Of a stretch of DNA of 64,000 nucleotides, positions 23,330 through 35,720 are shown one piece after another; positions within the stretch are counted from its first letter, which is position 1, and every line of letters starts with the position of its first letter. The position numbers were made by a program, and so were the translations under genes. The stretch is from Fasciolopsis buskii (Eukaryota; Platyhelminthes; Trematoda; Plagiorchiida; Fasciolidae). The stretch is from positions 61,290 to 125,289 of the forward strand of contig LUCM01000631.1 of NCBI GenBank assembly GCA_008360955.1, in the 5' to 3' direction. The notes beneath the pieces are model-generated. The model saw only the letters and a list, made by a program, of their open reading frames with translations, ran no database searches and was not told the DNA's origin.

Positions 23330-23970
23330 TTCAAAGTAACAACGAAAGCTACACAAGATCTAATCTCTTAAGCGGACTCTTGCAGATGATTTTTGCGTAA
23401 TCCTTCATTTCTATGTGCGTCGTCTCAGGCAGTTGATTGACCAAGCGTTTCCGAATTTCACGCCTCGAGGTAAAACTTCCTTTGACTGCAATTGGTTAAG
23501 AAGGCTATCCCCTACCTGAATGTTGGCTCAGTAGCATGACATCATCCGCAGCTTTTACACACCATTACGTTGTCGGAAGTAGTATCGGTCACGCTGTCTT
23601 CACACAAAACATTCATACCAAAAATAAAATGGGCGATGGACCGAACTCCATGATTATCGCCTTGAACTTAAGTACGGGGTTGCAGTAAGAATAGATTCGG
23701 TTTCAACAAGTTAATTGCGGTGACCGGGGAGAACTGAATTTCTCAACCACAGCTTTCATCGGCAGACATTGCTGGACCGCTGGGTGATTGACCAAGTGAA
23801 ACTTTGCTTTTGTATCCAAGACGATAAAAGTCATTGGCCTACAAAAAGCGTGCATATTGTGTAAGTATTTTAAGAACGCGAGGATATGATCGGCGAAACC
23901 TGGTCTAGGTGTGGGGTTGGTTTGCTTCCAGTGTTTTGTTTTCTGGTCGTTGTAGATCACATTGTCCAGC
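23330..23970 (-). mobile_element. RTE-type retrotransposon fragment, reverse transcriptase
   Basis: The minus strand from 23,960 to 23,700 encodes the heart of an RTE reverse transcriptase: PRPGFADHILAFLKYLHNMH, then FIVLDTKAKFHLVNHPAVQQ (motif A, catalytic Asp present) and LPMKAVVEKF. Further down (23,610-23,540) SPILFLVWMF and a decayed KAADDVMLLSQHS stand for the SPFLF and YADD blocks. Frame changes and stops separate these pieces. It lies immediately beside the Penelope segment, in opposite orientation. Confidence 0.72.
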
Positions 23971-24019
23971 TAGGTCAAATTCATTTGCAACCAACTTTTT
24001 ATGAAGGTGAGTGCTTTTA

Positions 24020-24330
24020 AATTGTGAATGCAGATGTGTTCCGCTTGTTCGTGTAACGCAGTCTGCATTTCCCGAACAGCTAGGAAATTAGCCCAAAGGA
24101 CAGAAGAGCATTATTCACGCTGGTTTAAACACGAGTCAACAGAAACCATACGAAATAACATTCTCAGACACTCAGTAGACTCAAATCACCAAGTTGTCGG
24201 TACGTCGCACGGGGTGCACACTTTTCTCAATTCTCATAAACAGTTTCTCATACAGACACCCACAGTCGTAGGAAATATTCGCTTTTGCATCTTCACACCT
24301 GTCCAATGCAAATAGGAAAACCAGTTCAGT
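24020..24330 (+). mobile_element. Penelope-like element fragment (GIY-YIG endonuclease, decayed)
   Basis: The + frame at 24,028-24,312 reads CSACSCNAVCISRTARKLAQ, then RTEEHYSRWF, ETIRNNILRHSVDSNHQVV. The order of CSC, (Y/C)I(G/S)RT, EH and DSNH matches the GIY-YIG tail of the element at 22,737. The usual YIG is CIS here, so the nuclease core is damaged. No inverted repeats were seen around this copy. Confidence 0.65.
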
Positions 24331-24339
24331 CTTTACAGT

Positions 24340-27230
24340 TGTGTTGGTCACAATATGAACTACTGTCAGCCTAATGACTCAGACCCTGTGGTTGAAACGA
24401 CCCAGTCATACCAATCTAAAACCGCCTATCCTTTCCAAATATTTGTTCGATGCACGCGGCTCTTGGCCTATCCCCACACACCAAAACCCAATATGATTTA
24501 TTGAGCCTAGAAACCAAATCATCGAAAACGGTGGAAATTTTATTCTAACGCTGGAATAGGTAGATTGCGGGATCGTGACTGACTTATTTCTTATTTCCAA
24601 CGTGAGCCTTTCATTTATGATGTTTGTGTCATATTAAGGGGAGTAATTCTCCATGGTTCCCACTAGAGAGCACACCACTTTTGTGCATCAGTATTTTTAC
24701 ATCTCTACAGCAGTCCTTCAAAATGTGGCTACTTTCTCACATTCCCGAGACGTTTGCTTCCATTCTTGTGAAAGAACGGGATATTCCATTCAGCCTAGTA
24801 GCGTATAGATTTCCGGATCGCCTGTTCATAAAGCGGCCTCTATCTTTCACGGGATGGGGGAGAGAATGATGCCTACCTGTATCGATTCTTGAGGTTATTA
24901 TTTGTAGGTCCCCATGAATTCCTCACCAAGTGTCCCTGAAGGGATCATCGATCATTCAGATTCTTGAATACCTCCCTGCTGTTCCCTCAGTTATTTCCGG
25001 ACTTTCCTACACCTGAATTCAACAATTCTCATGTTCCTAGTCGTCTTTCTGATCCGCCAATGCTTGCTTCAACGCTAACTTGATTAAACAGTCTTTCCAT
25101 CAGCCTATTTTTTCCAGTTTACATTGATTTATTCCAGTAAGTTTAGAGCTGTACTTCTCATGACTTTATTTTTAATGAGACGTTATAAGTAAATAGTGAA
25201 CTTGAAAAATGCTCGAAATCACTAATACGAGTTCGAAAAAAGCAATATTCAAAACGAATTTCAGGTCGTTATATTGTTGACAGAATTCTTTTGTAACGTT
25301 CAGAGCATTTTATGCGGCTTATCGCTACTGGCGTAAGTGCTGAGCCTTCTGCTGGTATGATCTAAACTCTTCTTGGAGCTAGGGAATGTCAGGGTCCGAC
25401 AGTGTGACTGACTAATCATAATCTAATGCATTGTTAAGATCAAGCATACGGATCGATGTGCATTTGTTTTGGGTGATACGAGTAACCGATTCAATTTCGG
25501 CTCGTAGGATCGACTTTCGGACGCGTAGTGCATAGCTGGATTTCTCATTCCATGTACGGATAGGTCTTAATCTTTTCATTCCCAGATGTTGGACTTCTTT
25601 ATTTTCCAGACTGCAAGTCTCTGGAACATTTTTAGCTTTCCGTTTTCCCACAACTTTTCTGGTTGTAATAGCGGTGCCCACGAACGGAATCGAACTTGAA
25701 ATTTCCCCGCACGCATCTCCCTTTACAGTTTGTGTCTTGACTGTGGGATGTATCCCTTTTACTATAAATCACTCTGTTATAGTAAAAAGTGAAGCAGTAT
25801 ATTTCTAAGCGTTAGAAGGTTTGTAAGAATAGCCCTGCCTCTACAATCCTTTAACCGCGATTCTAGGTTAGACGTTTGTGGTTAGTGGCAGAGCAAACCA
25901 TCCTTTTTTGTTTATATCACCTGAGGCTTCTTGTTCATTTTTGTGCGCATGCAGATGGAGCTAAATACGGGACACCTAAAAATTCCGGACAGTAAATGAA
26001 TTCACAAAAACACCTAGTAAGCTCTAATGATTCTATTTGTCCCGTTTAGCATTCTCCCTTGTCATTCATGTTTATTATCGGACCCTTGCCTGTACTTTTT
26101 ATACACTCACATACCCTCGCAACACTGCTATTCTAATCCGAAACACGGTGACCCATTGCTTTGCCAGGGGTGTGCTCTACTCCATCTAAGTCGTTGAGAA
26201 ACGACCGTCCACAATAAAAATGTGGATAATCATCTGAAACGTTGGCGCACGTTCATTTCTGTTTCTAGTTTCATTAGCAATACTTACCTTCAGTTGGCCG
26301 GTTCTCGCCTGCTTCACATAACTCAGCCGTTTTTATAGTGTTCCTCGTCTTTTTCCATACATTGGAATACTAAGTACACTGATTTCATTGATGAAAACGT
26401 CGTTATCGTAGATGAGGCTTCCTTACTCAGAGGTCTTCTGATCGATGGCAACATATATTGATAAATGAGTGTTTCAAAATCGTCCAACCCGTTTCTTGTT
26501 ACATAGTCCATGAAACGTGGAAAACATGGACTGTCTTATTTGCTTACCACTAGCTGACGGTATACGCTAATATTGTGTCACGTACAATATGACCTGAATG
26601 TACTGTGGGAGAAATGTCTTCACATTGGGGGAGAGTAAATACAGTCGTTAAATTCTCCGAGAACTGTTTATACGCTGAGGCATCAAACTGAACACAGGAG
26701 TTTGCCTCGAAAAGTAGTAACTGTCGGGGTTGGTTTTCTTTAAACTTTCCTCCGCTAATTTTAGAGAACCTTCAGCTTCTTCAGAACCACTTTACTTTTG
26801 TTGGTAACAGATATTATAGTCTGAATGAAGGAACGGCGTGCTGAAGCGCAGTGAAGATGGAAACTCATTTTTCAGGTTGTTTGATCATCTCCGTTTCGCT
26901 GCATTTTGATCGAATTACTTCATGAGGATGTGGCGCGCGGAACTGTTAAAAGATGCACAATTTCCTTTAAAACTTTTGCCAGCCTTCAACAAAAAACCAC
27001 GATTTCTTCAATAAAATTGAAATCTTTAGTATGATGATGATTGAACGAGTGCATCGGGGCTGGAAAACTTAAAAATTAGCGCTGATTTAATTTAAAGCCG
27101 CCGTCTGTTCCATAAGAAGGGTTTCATGTACATGTGTCATCCCCCCTTCGTGTGATGCCCATCAGTTAGTTAATGATGAACAACTATTCGTCCTTTTTCT
27201 CAAAGGCACCAGGGCTCAACCTTTCGTCCA
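24340..27230. other. No firmly recognised feature
   Basis: Open frames at 24,624-24,869 (+), 25,412-25,681 (-) and 26,323-26,511 (-) have no recognisable family. A possible small minus-strand exon ends at a consensus donor near 26,288 (reading ELCEAGENRPTE), but it has no homolog that I know. Confidence 0.25.
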
Positions 27231-27237
27231 AATTTGT

Positions 27238-27516
27238 CTAAACCGGTCCATTTTTCATTTTTCTGAGTAAGACTGTGCTAATCCCATGGGTTCGTACATC
27301 AAACTTTTGAATCACCGAGTCCCTTTGTGGTTCCGAAACATTAACCTGTTTTGTTGTGGGGGCAGCCGCAAAATACACTGGCCCGAATGATTCCTGTACT
27401 TTTCTATAGATACCCTTAACAGCCGATAAGGAGCTCGGACAAACGGGCACAAATAATTGCAGCTCCGTAAATTTCGTTGATGGCAGCATTAGTGAACAGC
27501 CAAAAAGTAAATTCAA
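27238..27516 (-). CDS. Unrecognised 92-codon open frame
   Basis: A minus-strand open frame with protein-like composition (SAVKGIYRKVQESFGPVYFA; then VNVSEPQRDSVIQKFDVRTH). No family was recognised, no clean splice borders are evident and no second copy occurs in the window. It may be chance or a mobile-element piece. Confidence 0.15.
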   Translation of the reverse strand: MNLLFGCSLMLPSTKFTELQLFVPVCPSSLSAVKGIYRKVQESFGPVYFAAAPTTKQVNVSEPQRDSVIQKFDVRTHGISTVLLRKMKNGPV

Positions 27517-27799
27517 TGGATTACTTAAGCTTAATCATGCACTTGGAAAAACCAGATAAATCAACAAGCCTCCCTATCTAGAACTTTTGAAATTTCTAAA
27601 ATACTTTAAAAATGCGTTGTCTCTGGAACGCACATACAAGATCCAACTTCCATAATGACTCTCCGTAGGCCAGGTATAATCTCATCCTCTCACTTCGTTC
27701 TCCGTCAGGTGATCTGGGCGCGAGCGCTCACGGTCACGCTCCGAACATGAAAGGCAAGCACCCACTGTTACCTTGAATCCAGATCAACAGTCGTTCTTC

Positions 27800-30350
27800 T
27801 GGAAGATTCTTTGCGCGTGAGTCACAATCTAGGAAATCACGGTTGTCTGTTCTTCTCACCTATGTATGCGTCCATTGATGGTATCTCTTCTGATGCCAAA
27901 GGCGAGTCTTATCGAGAGGTACACCAGCTGCTACGAAGCGTGTGTAAAGGGGATCGTTGCTGGTGTTGTCAACGCCCAATTTGGCTGCCTAGCGTAAACA
28001 GAATGGTGCATAGGATACTTGCTTCCTATTCCAGTCCATCTAGCCGACAACATCAGTCGTCTCATTCAGTCTTGTTCAGCCCGCAGTCTGTTTGCAGTAG
28101 ATGAACTTTTGTAAAAGCAGAAGGAAGACATATCACGAGGTACAAGCATTTAGTCTACTCTTCTCGGTCTTGAACGTAAAACATTACAATTCGTACACAG
28201 TAGATTGTGAAGAACACTGGATTGAACTAGATAGGAAGTTTCATATATACAATTATCGATAGAGTGGAGTGACAAGCAGAAAAATGTCATGCGGGTTAAT
28301 GCCAAGGTAGACTAATACACAGGTTCAACCGTTTATGTGCCTAAAGAGTCTTGCATCCTGTGATATATGTCTTTCTGTCTTCGCGATTTGGATAAAGTGG
28401 ACTCCATGCTTTAGATAAACTTTCGTTGTAAAACAAACAATATCAGATAAATTGCTTGGACTCAGTTTGGTCACATTGCCATTGATCATCCGTGTCGCCG
28501 ATCTCCCAAAGATTGTCGATCATTCTGGCCCATGTCTGTATGCTGAACCTATGTTTTGGTCTGTGGCCGCTTTCATGTGCGTCTAGTCTGAGAGCGCACC
28601 AATGTGAAAACCGCTCATCCCTCGCAACTTTTTCTGGGTAGTAATCTTGATATGAATTCCGATCGGAAGTTTCAACGTAGTTACCGTTACAATCAAATGC
28701 CCAAGATGAAAGCCAATATCGGGAGCACAATAAGGAAGCTCTGCATGTAGCGGCTTGTGTCACGTACTACTGCAGACCATGTATACCTCAGATGTGATAG
28801 ATATAAGTCTATCTAATGTTTTGTTGAGTTTTTGCAGACCCTTCCCCTCAGATGACACATCCAGTAAGACTCGCATACTCCTGAGACGTTAACTTGAGCC
28901 TGAGAAGTTAACGGTATCAGTGATGGGTAGGCAGATGTAGGTAAAAGGAGAAAGCTCCAGCTATCGGCAATACGCGCAACCTTTACCGACCAATTAGGAG
29001 TATGCGCCCACAAAAACTTAATGCAGGCGAGGTGATCAACGAATCCGACAGCTACCTGATTCAACCCCTAGCGCGTCCAGTGAAGCGTTGAACCGATCGA
29101 ACGGTAGGAAGCAGTTTAGTCGGTCTAATTTGACAGTGTATACCTACAAGTGAAGTATTATGGGTGGGTACCACTCTTTTATCGATGTAGACGTTATTCG
29201 CAAAATATTTCTAAAAGACCTGAGGCACCCTGATTAGCTGCTTTTTCAAGGATACTAACGAAATGTTAAAATCAGGATTTACGAAACTGTCGGGATCAAT
29301 GACTTTTAACTTTTTACTTCCTTTTTAATAATGAAATGATAATGTACATCACAGTGCAGGAAGGGGACCGCGGCCAACAGAGGGCTGCCAAGTGGAGAAG
29401 TTGACTGGCTTTGGGGAATTCAAACTGGTGACCTTTGCGTCCGAACGTTTACGACCTTATCCGCTTGGCAACCACCGGATTCTTAAGAAATATGAATCAT
29501 TGCTTGCGCCGATTTAACGTAAAAGTCATATTTCCTCCTTTGAAGGTTACAAAAGGATTCATTTGGTAAGCATTACAGGTAAACTATTTATGGGCTTGAT
29601 CCTCTTCGATTAACAAGTGCTCGTGAGGAAAGTATGCGTTAGAATCAAGCCTTTTGTCGACAAAGTCGAGTTGTATTGATCACGCCTTCTTCACACGATA
29701 GGTGGTAGAACATAGGTTCACAAACTCTATCGTCCTTGACGTGAAAGTGGCTATTGAACCGGTCGACCGGGCAATTATGTAGTGCGGCCCCATTAAATTA
29801 TTTCAAAGGCGAACACTATTCTTAGATGAGATGGGTTATTTGATGTATACTAATTTTTTTATATTGGGCCTACTTCTCACGAAGGAACTGGTGTTCCGGA
29901 TGAAGTGTCTTAACCCATACGGAGTGCTCGATTGGCGTTTACCAATTGTGAGTATCTTTAGAGCCGGTCCAGCGTCTGATTGTTGATCTGAAATCAAGTT
30001 TTTGCCGTGGCAGTGAGAGCGGTCCTGCTGTGCGGCTCAGAAACGTGACCGTTGATGACGACAGATATACGAAATTTGCCAATAGGTGAACATTGATGTC
30101 CTCGTTACACTGTTAGAGAATGGTGGGGCCATTTCCTTTGTAAGCCTGAGATTAGGTGTGAGCAATTTGATCACACAAGTGAGTCGTTGAATGTACTTAT
30201 TTTGACTAGATTAAGGCAGTTTGCGAATGTATTATGCATGCCTGTGCATTGTTCGCTGTGATTGAAGGAGGAGTCAGGGTGGTCAGTCCATGACTAGACT
30301 AAAGGATATGAAAATCCTGTCCAGCGGGCTATTTCGAGATCGCCAGTGCA
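27800..30350 (+). mobile_element. Long decayed RTE-type retrotransposon interrupted by a tRNA-like SINE
   Basis: Pieces of one RTE polyprotein occur in the correct order on the + strand. Endonuclease: YASIDGISSDAKGESYREVH and QLLRSVCKGD (27,860-27,955), then HIAIDHP ... KDCRSFWP (28,465-28,535), the usual 'DHIAI..RWR.S..DCRS' block. Linker: NLYRPIRSMRPQKLNAGEVI (28,980-29,040). Reverse transcriptase motif A: FTNSIVLDVKVAIEPVDRAI (29,718-29,780). C-terminal block: VRAVLLCGSET (30,018-30,050). The GGQSMTW-like tail is near 30,270. Region 29,800-30,000 lacks the rest of the RT, suggesting an internal deletion. A tRNA-like SINE sits at about 29,340-29,500, between linker and RT. All pieces carry stops. 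Confidence 0.7.
29340..29500 (-). repeat. tRNA-like SINE nested inside the RTE copy
   Basis: Minus-strand A box 'tggttgccaagcgg' (29,461-29,474) and a weaker B box 'agtttgaattcc' (29,414-29,425). It interrupts the RTE element between recognisable linker and reverse transcriptase sequence, so it arrived later. Confidence 0.4.
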
Positions 30351-30959
30351 TTGGTTGGAAACTTCAAGTGAAATAACAAATTGCTGCAGTCGGTAGCGAT
30401 CATGCATTGGAACCTTTTCCATTTATCCATAGTCCTATCTTACGAGTTTACCGTCCGTATTATTCGGTGCTACGAGATAGTAATCAAAATGAGATTGCAT
30501 GATAATGGATACAAACATCAAACCAATACTCCAGTTATTCAAACCGGACAAATTTATATCTCATGAATGATTCAACTTTGTTTTTGGGCGCGATTTACTC
30601 CTGTACAGCCTAGTGTACCACCGCAAGTACTAACCGATGAGGTGTTTCCCACCGTCGCTTCTTGCGCGCTAAGAGCAGCTGTCCGTCAAGTCTACAGCGA
30701 GCTAAAGGCCACACCCCGCAAAATGTAACGCTCCTGCTTCACCGGCTTTATTCTGTTTGCAGTACTTCCCTTTCAGTCTCGATTCTTCATATGCCATTGG
30801 TATCTGCGTGCATTGTTTCATTTGGGGGCACAAATGAAAGATCTCTCGAATAAATGGAGTACAATAATCCATTTAGTTTTAGGCGACGCCTGGTCAGGTT
30901 TGCACCGGCCACGTTTTCAATTTCTGACAAATTTTAGGAAATAGGCCAGTGTTTCTCAT

Positions 30960-32200
30960 GCTCACAAGTTCTGTCTTCATCCATCTAAAAGCTGCCTACA
31001 GTTCAGTCAGTCTTACAGTTCTATGCAGCTGCTTATAACTGAAGGATGTGTTGGGGAACTCCATTTCACTTTATCAACATCTCTATTCCAACATCCTAAG
31101 CGAATTCATGCTTACTTTGATCTTTCATCTGACTTCACCACGAGAAGTGGTATTCGTCAGGATTTCCCTTTTCATCTTTTCATTCTAGCTTTGCTATTGG
31201 AATGGTTATGGAGATAGCTCTGACCTCATGTGAGAATAGTGGCATTATTGTTTGCTCAAACAGGAAACTGTCTGGCTTAGAATATGCGGACGATGCTGTG
31301 ATACTGAATAAACATCCAAGCAAGTTGCAAGTTTTGCCCGATCACATAAACCATAGTGCAGGTATGTTTGTAATGCGTTTTGCACATTCGACGTGTAGAA
31401 TGCTGTTGAAGAACTCGATTGGCTCGAAACCGAACCTCGTTCTTGCAAGGTGGATTGGTTTATTTACCTAGTTAATTGTATTTCACCAGGTGGTCGTATA
31501 TCGGACAAAGGATCTCCGTACCTACGGGAGACCCGATTGACATTCACTAATTTGAGGTTTCTGTTTATCGATGTCAAGTGGAATGTACGCAGCATCAATG
31601 AGGCCGGTGCTGTTGTACGCCCCCGAAACGTGGCTGTTCAGAACAGACGATGTACGAGGACTTTTGGTGTTTGAGTACAGTTGTTTTCGTGTTGTTGGCA
31701 GAAAATGGTGGGAGAATTTTGTCTGTAGGTCAGATGTTTGACTTAAGGTAGTAAACCCTCGGATTGAGTTGTTCGAAGAGAAAGCGAATGTGAATAGGCT
31801 AAGGTGATTGGGGCATGTTTTGCGCCTACCCGCGGAACGACTGTCTCACTGAACATTGAGCGTTGTTCTCCGGGGCAGGTAGTGGTTGGAAGATGATTTG
31901 AGGTGGCTAGTGGACGATATGGGGATAGGTGTGAAAACCTTGACCAGTGAACTGGCTCGTGTAGGTGCAGTTAGACCAGCGGGTTGGAGACCACGAGATC
32001 TCCCTAAGTGACTCTGTAAGGCAGTAGGTGGTATTGTTGAATGTTGCGTTCACTCTACTGTTCGCGTTTGAAATTCTTCTGTATAGTTGTTCAACTTTCT
32101 ATTTTGTATTCGATCTCTTACTAGTCTTCGTCTTTTTTTCTCTTTGGATGTATAGTGGTGTGAGGTAGCATCCAAAGCCGAGTCGCGTCGGTGCAAGTTT
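30960..32200 (+). mobile_element. RTE-type retrotransposon fragment, reverse transcriptase to 3' region
   Basis: Plus-strand RTE with recognisable blocks: HLKAAYSSVSLTVL (motif A, damaged), LSSDFTTRSGIRQDFPFHLF near 31,110-31,180, ENSGIIVCSNRKLSGLEYAD (31,230-31,290, YADD intact), IGSKPNLVLA and YLVNCISPGGRISDKGS (31,417-31,515). Next is RLTFTNLRFLF near 31,540. Past two frame changes come blocks equivalent to RSV.LYGSETW near 31,600 and LRWLGHVLRMP near 31,800-31,830, then WRPRDLP at about 31,985-32,005. The 3' region runs to about 32,200. Stops and shifts make it inactive. It belongs to the same broad subfamily as the copies at 46,760 and 50,990. Confidence 0.8.
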
Positions 32201-32205
32201 AATGA

Positions 32206-32694
32206 TTGCGGAGACTTAACTGGATTGAACCAGTGTATTTCTTTTCTTTTCCGGTCAAATGTCGTCCTCCACCCCTCGTTTGTTTTTCATTGTTACTCGT
32301 TGTTGTCTTTGCCTGCTTTTGTTCCCTGCTTGTCTGTTTGTGTATTTCTGCTGTGTTCGTGTTTCTATACAGTGCTACTCGTGCTGAAGATCTTCACTTT
32401 CTGATTCCAGTCACCATTTTGCTTGGTATTTCTCTTAATATCACTTTCCATGCATCATATGCGCCGAGCTTTGCCGCCTTGTATCGTCTTGCATCATGTC
32501 TTGATTGCACACTTTGTTTTCCGTGCGATTCTGTCGGGTTTCTCACTTGCCTGAGACGACGGGATTTTGAGCTTCTGTTCAGCACGAAGATAACACCTCA
32601 TCCACGTTACTGTTTCGGTCAGGTGTTTTGGCGGCCCCCACTCCTCCATCTGCCGTATGTATGCACCATGCTTCCTCTTCTGTTCCAGATATAA
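32206..32694 (+). CDS. Unrecognised 162-codon hydrophobic open frame just downstream of an RTE copy
   Basis: The longest plus-strand frame of its neighbourhood. Its first third is strongly hydrophobic (CFSLLLVVVFACFCSLLVCL) and the rest is rich in Cys, Phe and Leu. It follows directly on the RTE C-terminus, so it may only be the T/C-rich 3' untranslated region of that element, where stops are rare by composition. I see no conserved family motif and no splice borders. Confidence 0.2.
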   Translation: MRRLNWIEPVYFFSFPVKCRPPPLVCFSLLLVVVFACFCSLLVCLCISAVFVFLYSATRAEDLHFLIPVTILLGISLNITFHASYAPSFAALYRLASCLDCTLCFPCDSVGFLTCLRRRDFELLFSTKITPHPRYCFGQVFWRPPLLHLPYVCTMLPLLFQI

Positions 32695-32699
32695 TAACC

Positions 32700-34820
32700 G
32701 TTTTTTCCTGTCATGCTGTTGACTTCTTCCGGTATCACTCGGTGTACATTCCGTTCTACCTATCCGAACGATTGCTAATGGTTCATGGTATCTTGTAATT
32801 GGATTACTTCACAAATTCTAGCTAGGTTTATGATTTGAAGTGATTTTTTTTTCTTTTAATTCACGTAGATTCCATATTCTTTTTCATCGGCTTTGGAGTA
32901 GGACGCACAACTCACTTGTCACAGACATGTAGCTCACTCTTTTAAGAATACAGCATAACCCATTAAGAGATTACGGCTGTTTGTCAAATTCGACAGAAAT
33001 GTCGCGTGGACATTGGCGAACTTATAATAATCTCGCTCATTCTGGGGCTGTTCGGCCAGATTTTGGTATTGACTGCGTCACAGTGAAGCTATTCCTTGAC
33101 GCGACTTGACTGCTTTTACTTCTTCATGGCGGAACGAGTCATAAGGAAACGCCTATCTCAAGCAGAACACTCAACGGCTACTGGTCAGTAGATAGAGTTC
33201 TGACCTAGCAGTGTCCTGATCCTCCGAGTGCGGAATGGATTTGAGATGTTAAGTAAATCGGAAAAAAGTGGAAGAATAATTGAGTTATACCTATAAGCTT
33301 CCATTTGGCCACTCCTTGCCTCCTGGGGATAAGTTCTTGTTAGAATTGAAGGTCTAAACTAGAACCCCCCATCGTTCTGTTGCTCACCGACTGGACCTCA
33401 AAATAATATATGTCCGTTGTTACAAGTAAACTACACAGATGAAGTGAATTCCATACTGTGCCGATGTTCGCTCATGATAACTAGGACAAGACTGTCCATT
33501 ATTTTGATGTAAGGTTACTTTCCGGAGTTCCCGTGTTGGGTGAATGTACCACTACCTTGTGGACTAGACTTTGACTAGGGCTCGCAAGAACAGCTCTTCG
33601 GCTGTTTGGGCAACCTCTAACTATCCCTCTCCCAGACCACCCTTTTTTTTGACGGTCCTTACGAATTTCAGTTTTTCCGATGTGGGGCTTGCGCAGTTGG
33701 TCACGGATGATTCCGGCTTCATAAATTTCGTTGGGAAAAACAGAGGGAAGTTTGGGAAATAAGTTGCGCGCATGGCTTAAACCTAAATGTTCATTCCAAT
33801 CGTCTGATTTCAACACCCGCACACTAATCCAGAAAGGGCAGCATGCTTTCCTAACTGAAACTATTGATTTTTTTAGATAGACGTTTGCTGCGTCTTGGAA
33901 GCGCACATACAAGGACATATTTCTGCGTTCACTTTTCGTAACCTAGATAAAACCTTTTCCTAAAGCTTTAGTAACTGCTGACTGGCGTTTGGTTGATTTG
34001 ATTCGGCTAAAATGGATAAATCTTGTGCGGCGGTCGATTGACTGTTTTCCCTTTTATGAAAGTTGCTTCTTCTATCTTAGTTGTTGATATATCGTAACCC
34101 AGTGGTTTGTGATAATGCAAGTCATACGATTTTCGCGTCTGGACATTTGCGATATGTGATTCCAATTCTGGGTTCACCAATCACTGTTGATGTTGTTTCG
34201 TTGGCCCTGTCATCCTCTTTCGTCTTCGCTTTGCGATGCAGTCATGGAAATCAGTGCAGAAATAATCTCTTTAGTTAAGAAAAAAATTTCAGATAATAAT
34301 TAATTTGACCCAGCGGAAGCGGACAGTGTGGGGTAATGTTCGAAAAAGGTCCGAACGGTAGTGTAATTTTGATAGGGGTGGATCCTAGAAATTTGGATTT
34401 AAGAATTCTACCGCGATACTGGTTAAACTCGAAATCAAAGTGTTATTCAATGTATTTCACTATTAACCAAAGCGTATAAATTTCGCCAAATGGATAGTTT
34501 ATTCTTAACCGGTGATCAATATCCCTGTGAATTATGAAATACACGCGATGTCTGTCGACGTTAACCATATTAAAGCGTTCTTGACGGTATTTGTGATTGA
34601 TTGATCAGCTGTCATTGGTCTTTTTAAATATGACAGACGCTGTTGCTTCGAAATGAAGGCACGGAGATGCCGCCAGTTTTTGGGCACTTATGTCTGAAAT
34701 GACATTAGGGCTTAAATTATATTTTGCATAAATTTGTGTAAACATCACGAGTCATCAGAACCATAACGAGGGCCGAAAACAAAGGGAGCCAAATGGGAAA
34801 CGAACAAAACATCATGTATA
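32700..34820. other. No firmly recognised feature
   Basis: Includes an open minus-strand frame of 139 codons at 33,499-33,918, basic and without recognisable motif. The opposite strand there shows a possible 'GVPVLG' phrase reminiscent of LINE endonucleases, too weak to call. No other feature was seen. Confidence 0.3.
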
Positions 34821-34829
34821 TTTTACTAC

Positions 34830-35270
34830 ACACAGTAGCTTTCTCATCGCCATGCAATCGATTGTCCATCAAGATCCTTGGCCCGTCATCGGTTGGATAC
34901 TACTCCGTTGCCCTAACCGAAATAGAGGGTCCACTTGGGGAATCGTACCCCAAGCCTTTGACAAAATGGTCTAACCTACAAGGCAGTAGGACGACCTGAG
35001 TATCTCGTACCCCATTGGGAGTCGCTGACGGATGGCCCAGTTCACGCTCCGTTCGGATATCGCTAAACATCTTGGGTCCTAGATATACCACTTTGCCAGG
35101 GACTGCTGTAAATATCCAATTGTCTGTTTCGTGCGCCGCCAGTGGTCGTTTTTGAATCACGTTCAACCCCCCCTGTATACTGACTAGCAAAGGTCACTCA
35201 ACCCGATGAGGAGCGCCGGGCGTTCGCCATCGTCCTTGGCTTTTGGTGAAAACAACTTTGCCTCGAGAAG
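34830..35270 (+). repeat. Interspersed repeat A, copy 3
   Basis: Shares with copies at 6,520 and 54,430 the ordered blocks 'ttggatactactccgttgcc', 'aaccgaaatagagggtccac', 'acaaaatggtctaacctaca', 'aggcagtaggacgacctgag', 'taccccattgggag' and 'gatggcccagttcacgctcc', and ends in 'caacccgatgaggagcgcc'. Its right end lies about 90 bases before an RTE fragment in the same orientation. Confidence 0.7.
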
Positions 35271-35359
35271 GCAGTGAGTGGAGGATGTCTGAAACATACG
35301 ATCATTCGGAAATACTTCGAGGGGCGGGGGGCTCGTCCGAAGTGAGTATTTAGCTCAGC

Positions 35360-35720
35360 GTGAGACGCACTCTGGTCATGAAGATATATTTGGAGGTTGT
35401 TCGGATAAATTGGAAAGGTTTTGTTAGCATTATCGACGCTAGACGTGAAGTTCCGATCACAAAACTCCATGGATCTAACGAGCTTTGGGTCTAAATGAGA
35501 TAAGGTGATTGGGATATATGTTGCCCATTTTCGCAAGGTGACTTTATTAATTTGTACTGTTTTCTGAGACGGTGGTGGTTGTAATGTACGTTAAAACCTT
35601 TACCCTATGATGGTGAAAATGTACAGTAACACATTCCGGTGGGATTGTTCGAGTAGGATGAGGAAGGCTTCCAGATGGTTGGAGATAACTCGATTTGTCT
35701 AAGTTCCTATAGTTGAAATA
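35360..35720 (+). mobile_element. RTE-type retrotransposon fragment, extreme C-terminus
   Basis: Weak but ordered similarity to RTE tails. A segment near 35,400-35,470 follows the FDHR/RIGW region pattern. LGYMLPIFAR (35,510-35,540) stands for LGHVLRMP.R. A GRLPDGWR-like phrase near 35,665 stands for ASRLPGWGPRD. Frames change between the blocks. It is short and decayed. Confidence 0.45.

Noticed and set aside
33499..33918. 139-codon minus-strand open frame considered as a gene
   Set aside because: No recognisable family, no splice borders, and the composition is explained by a possible old LINE fragment on the other strand.
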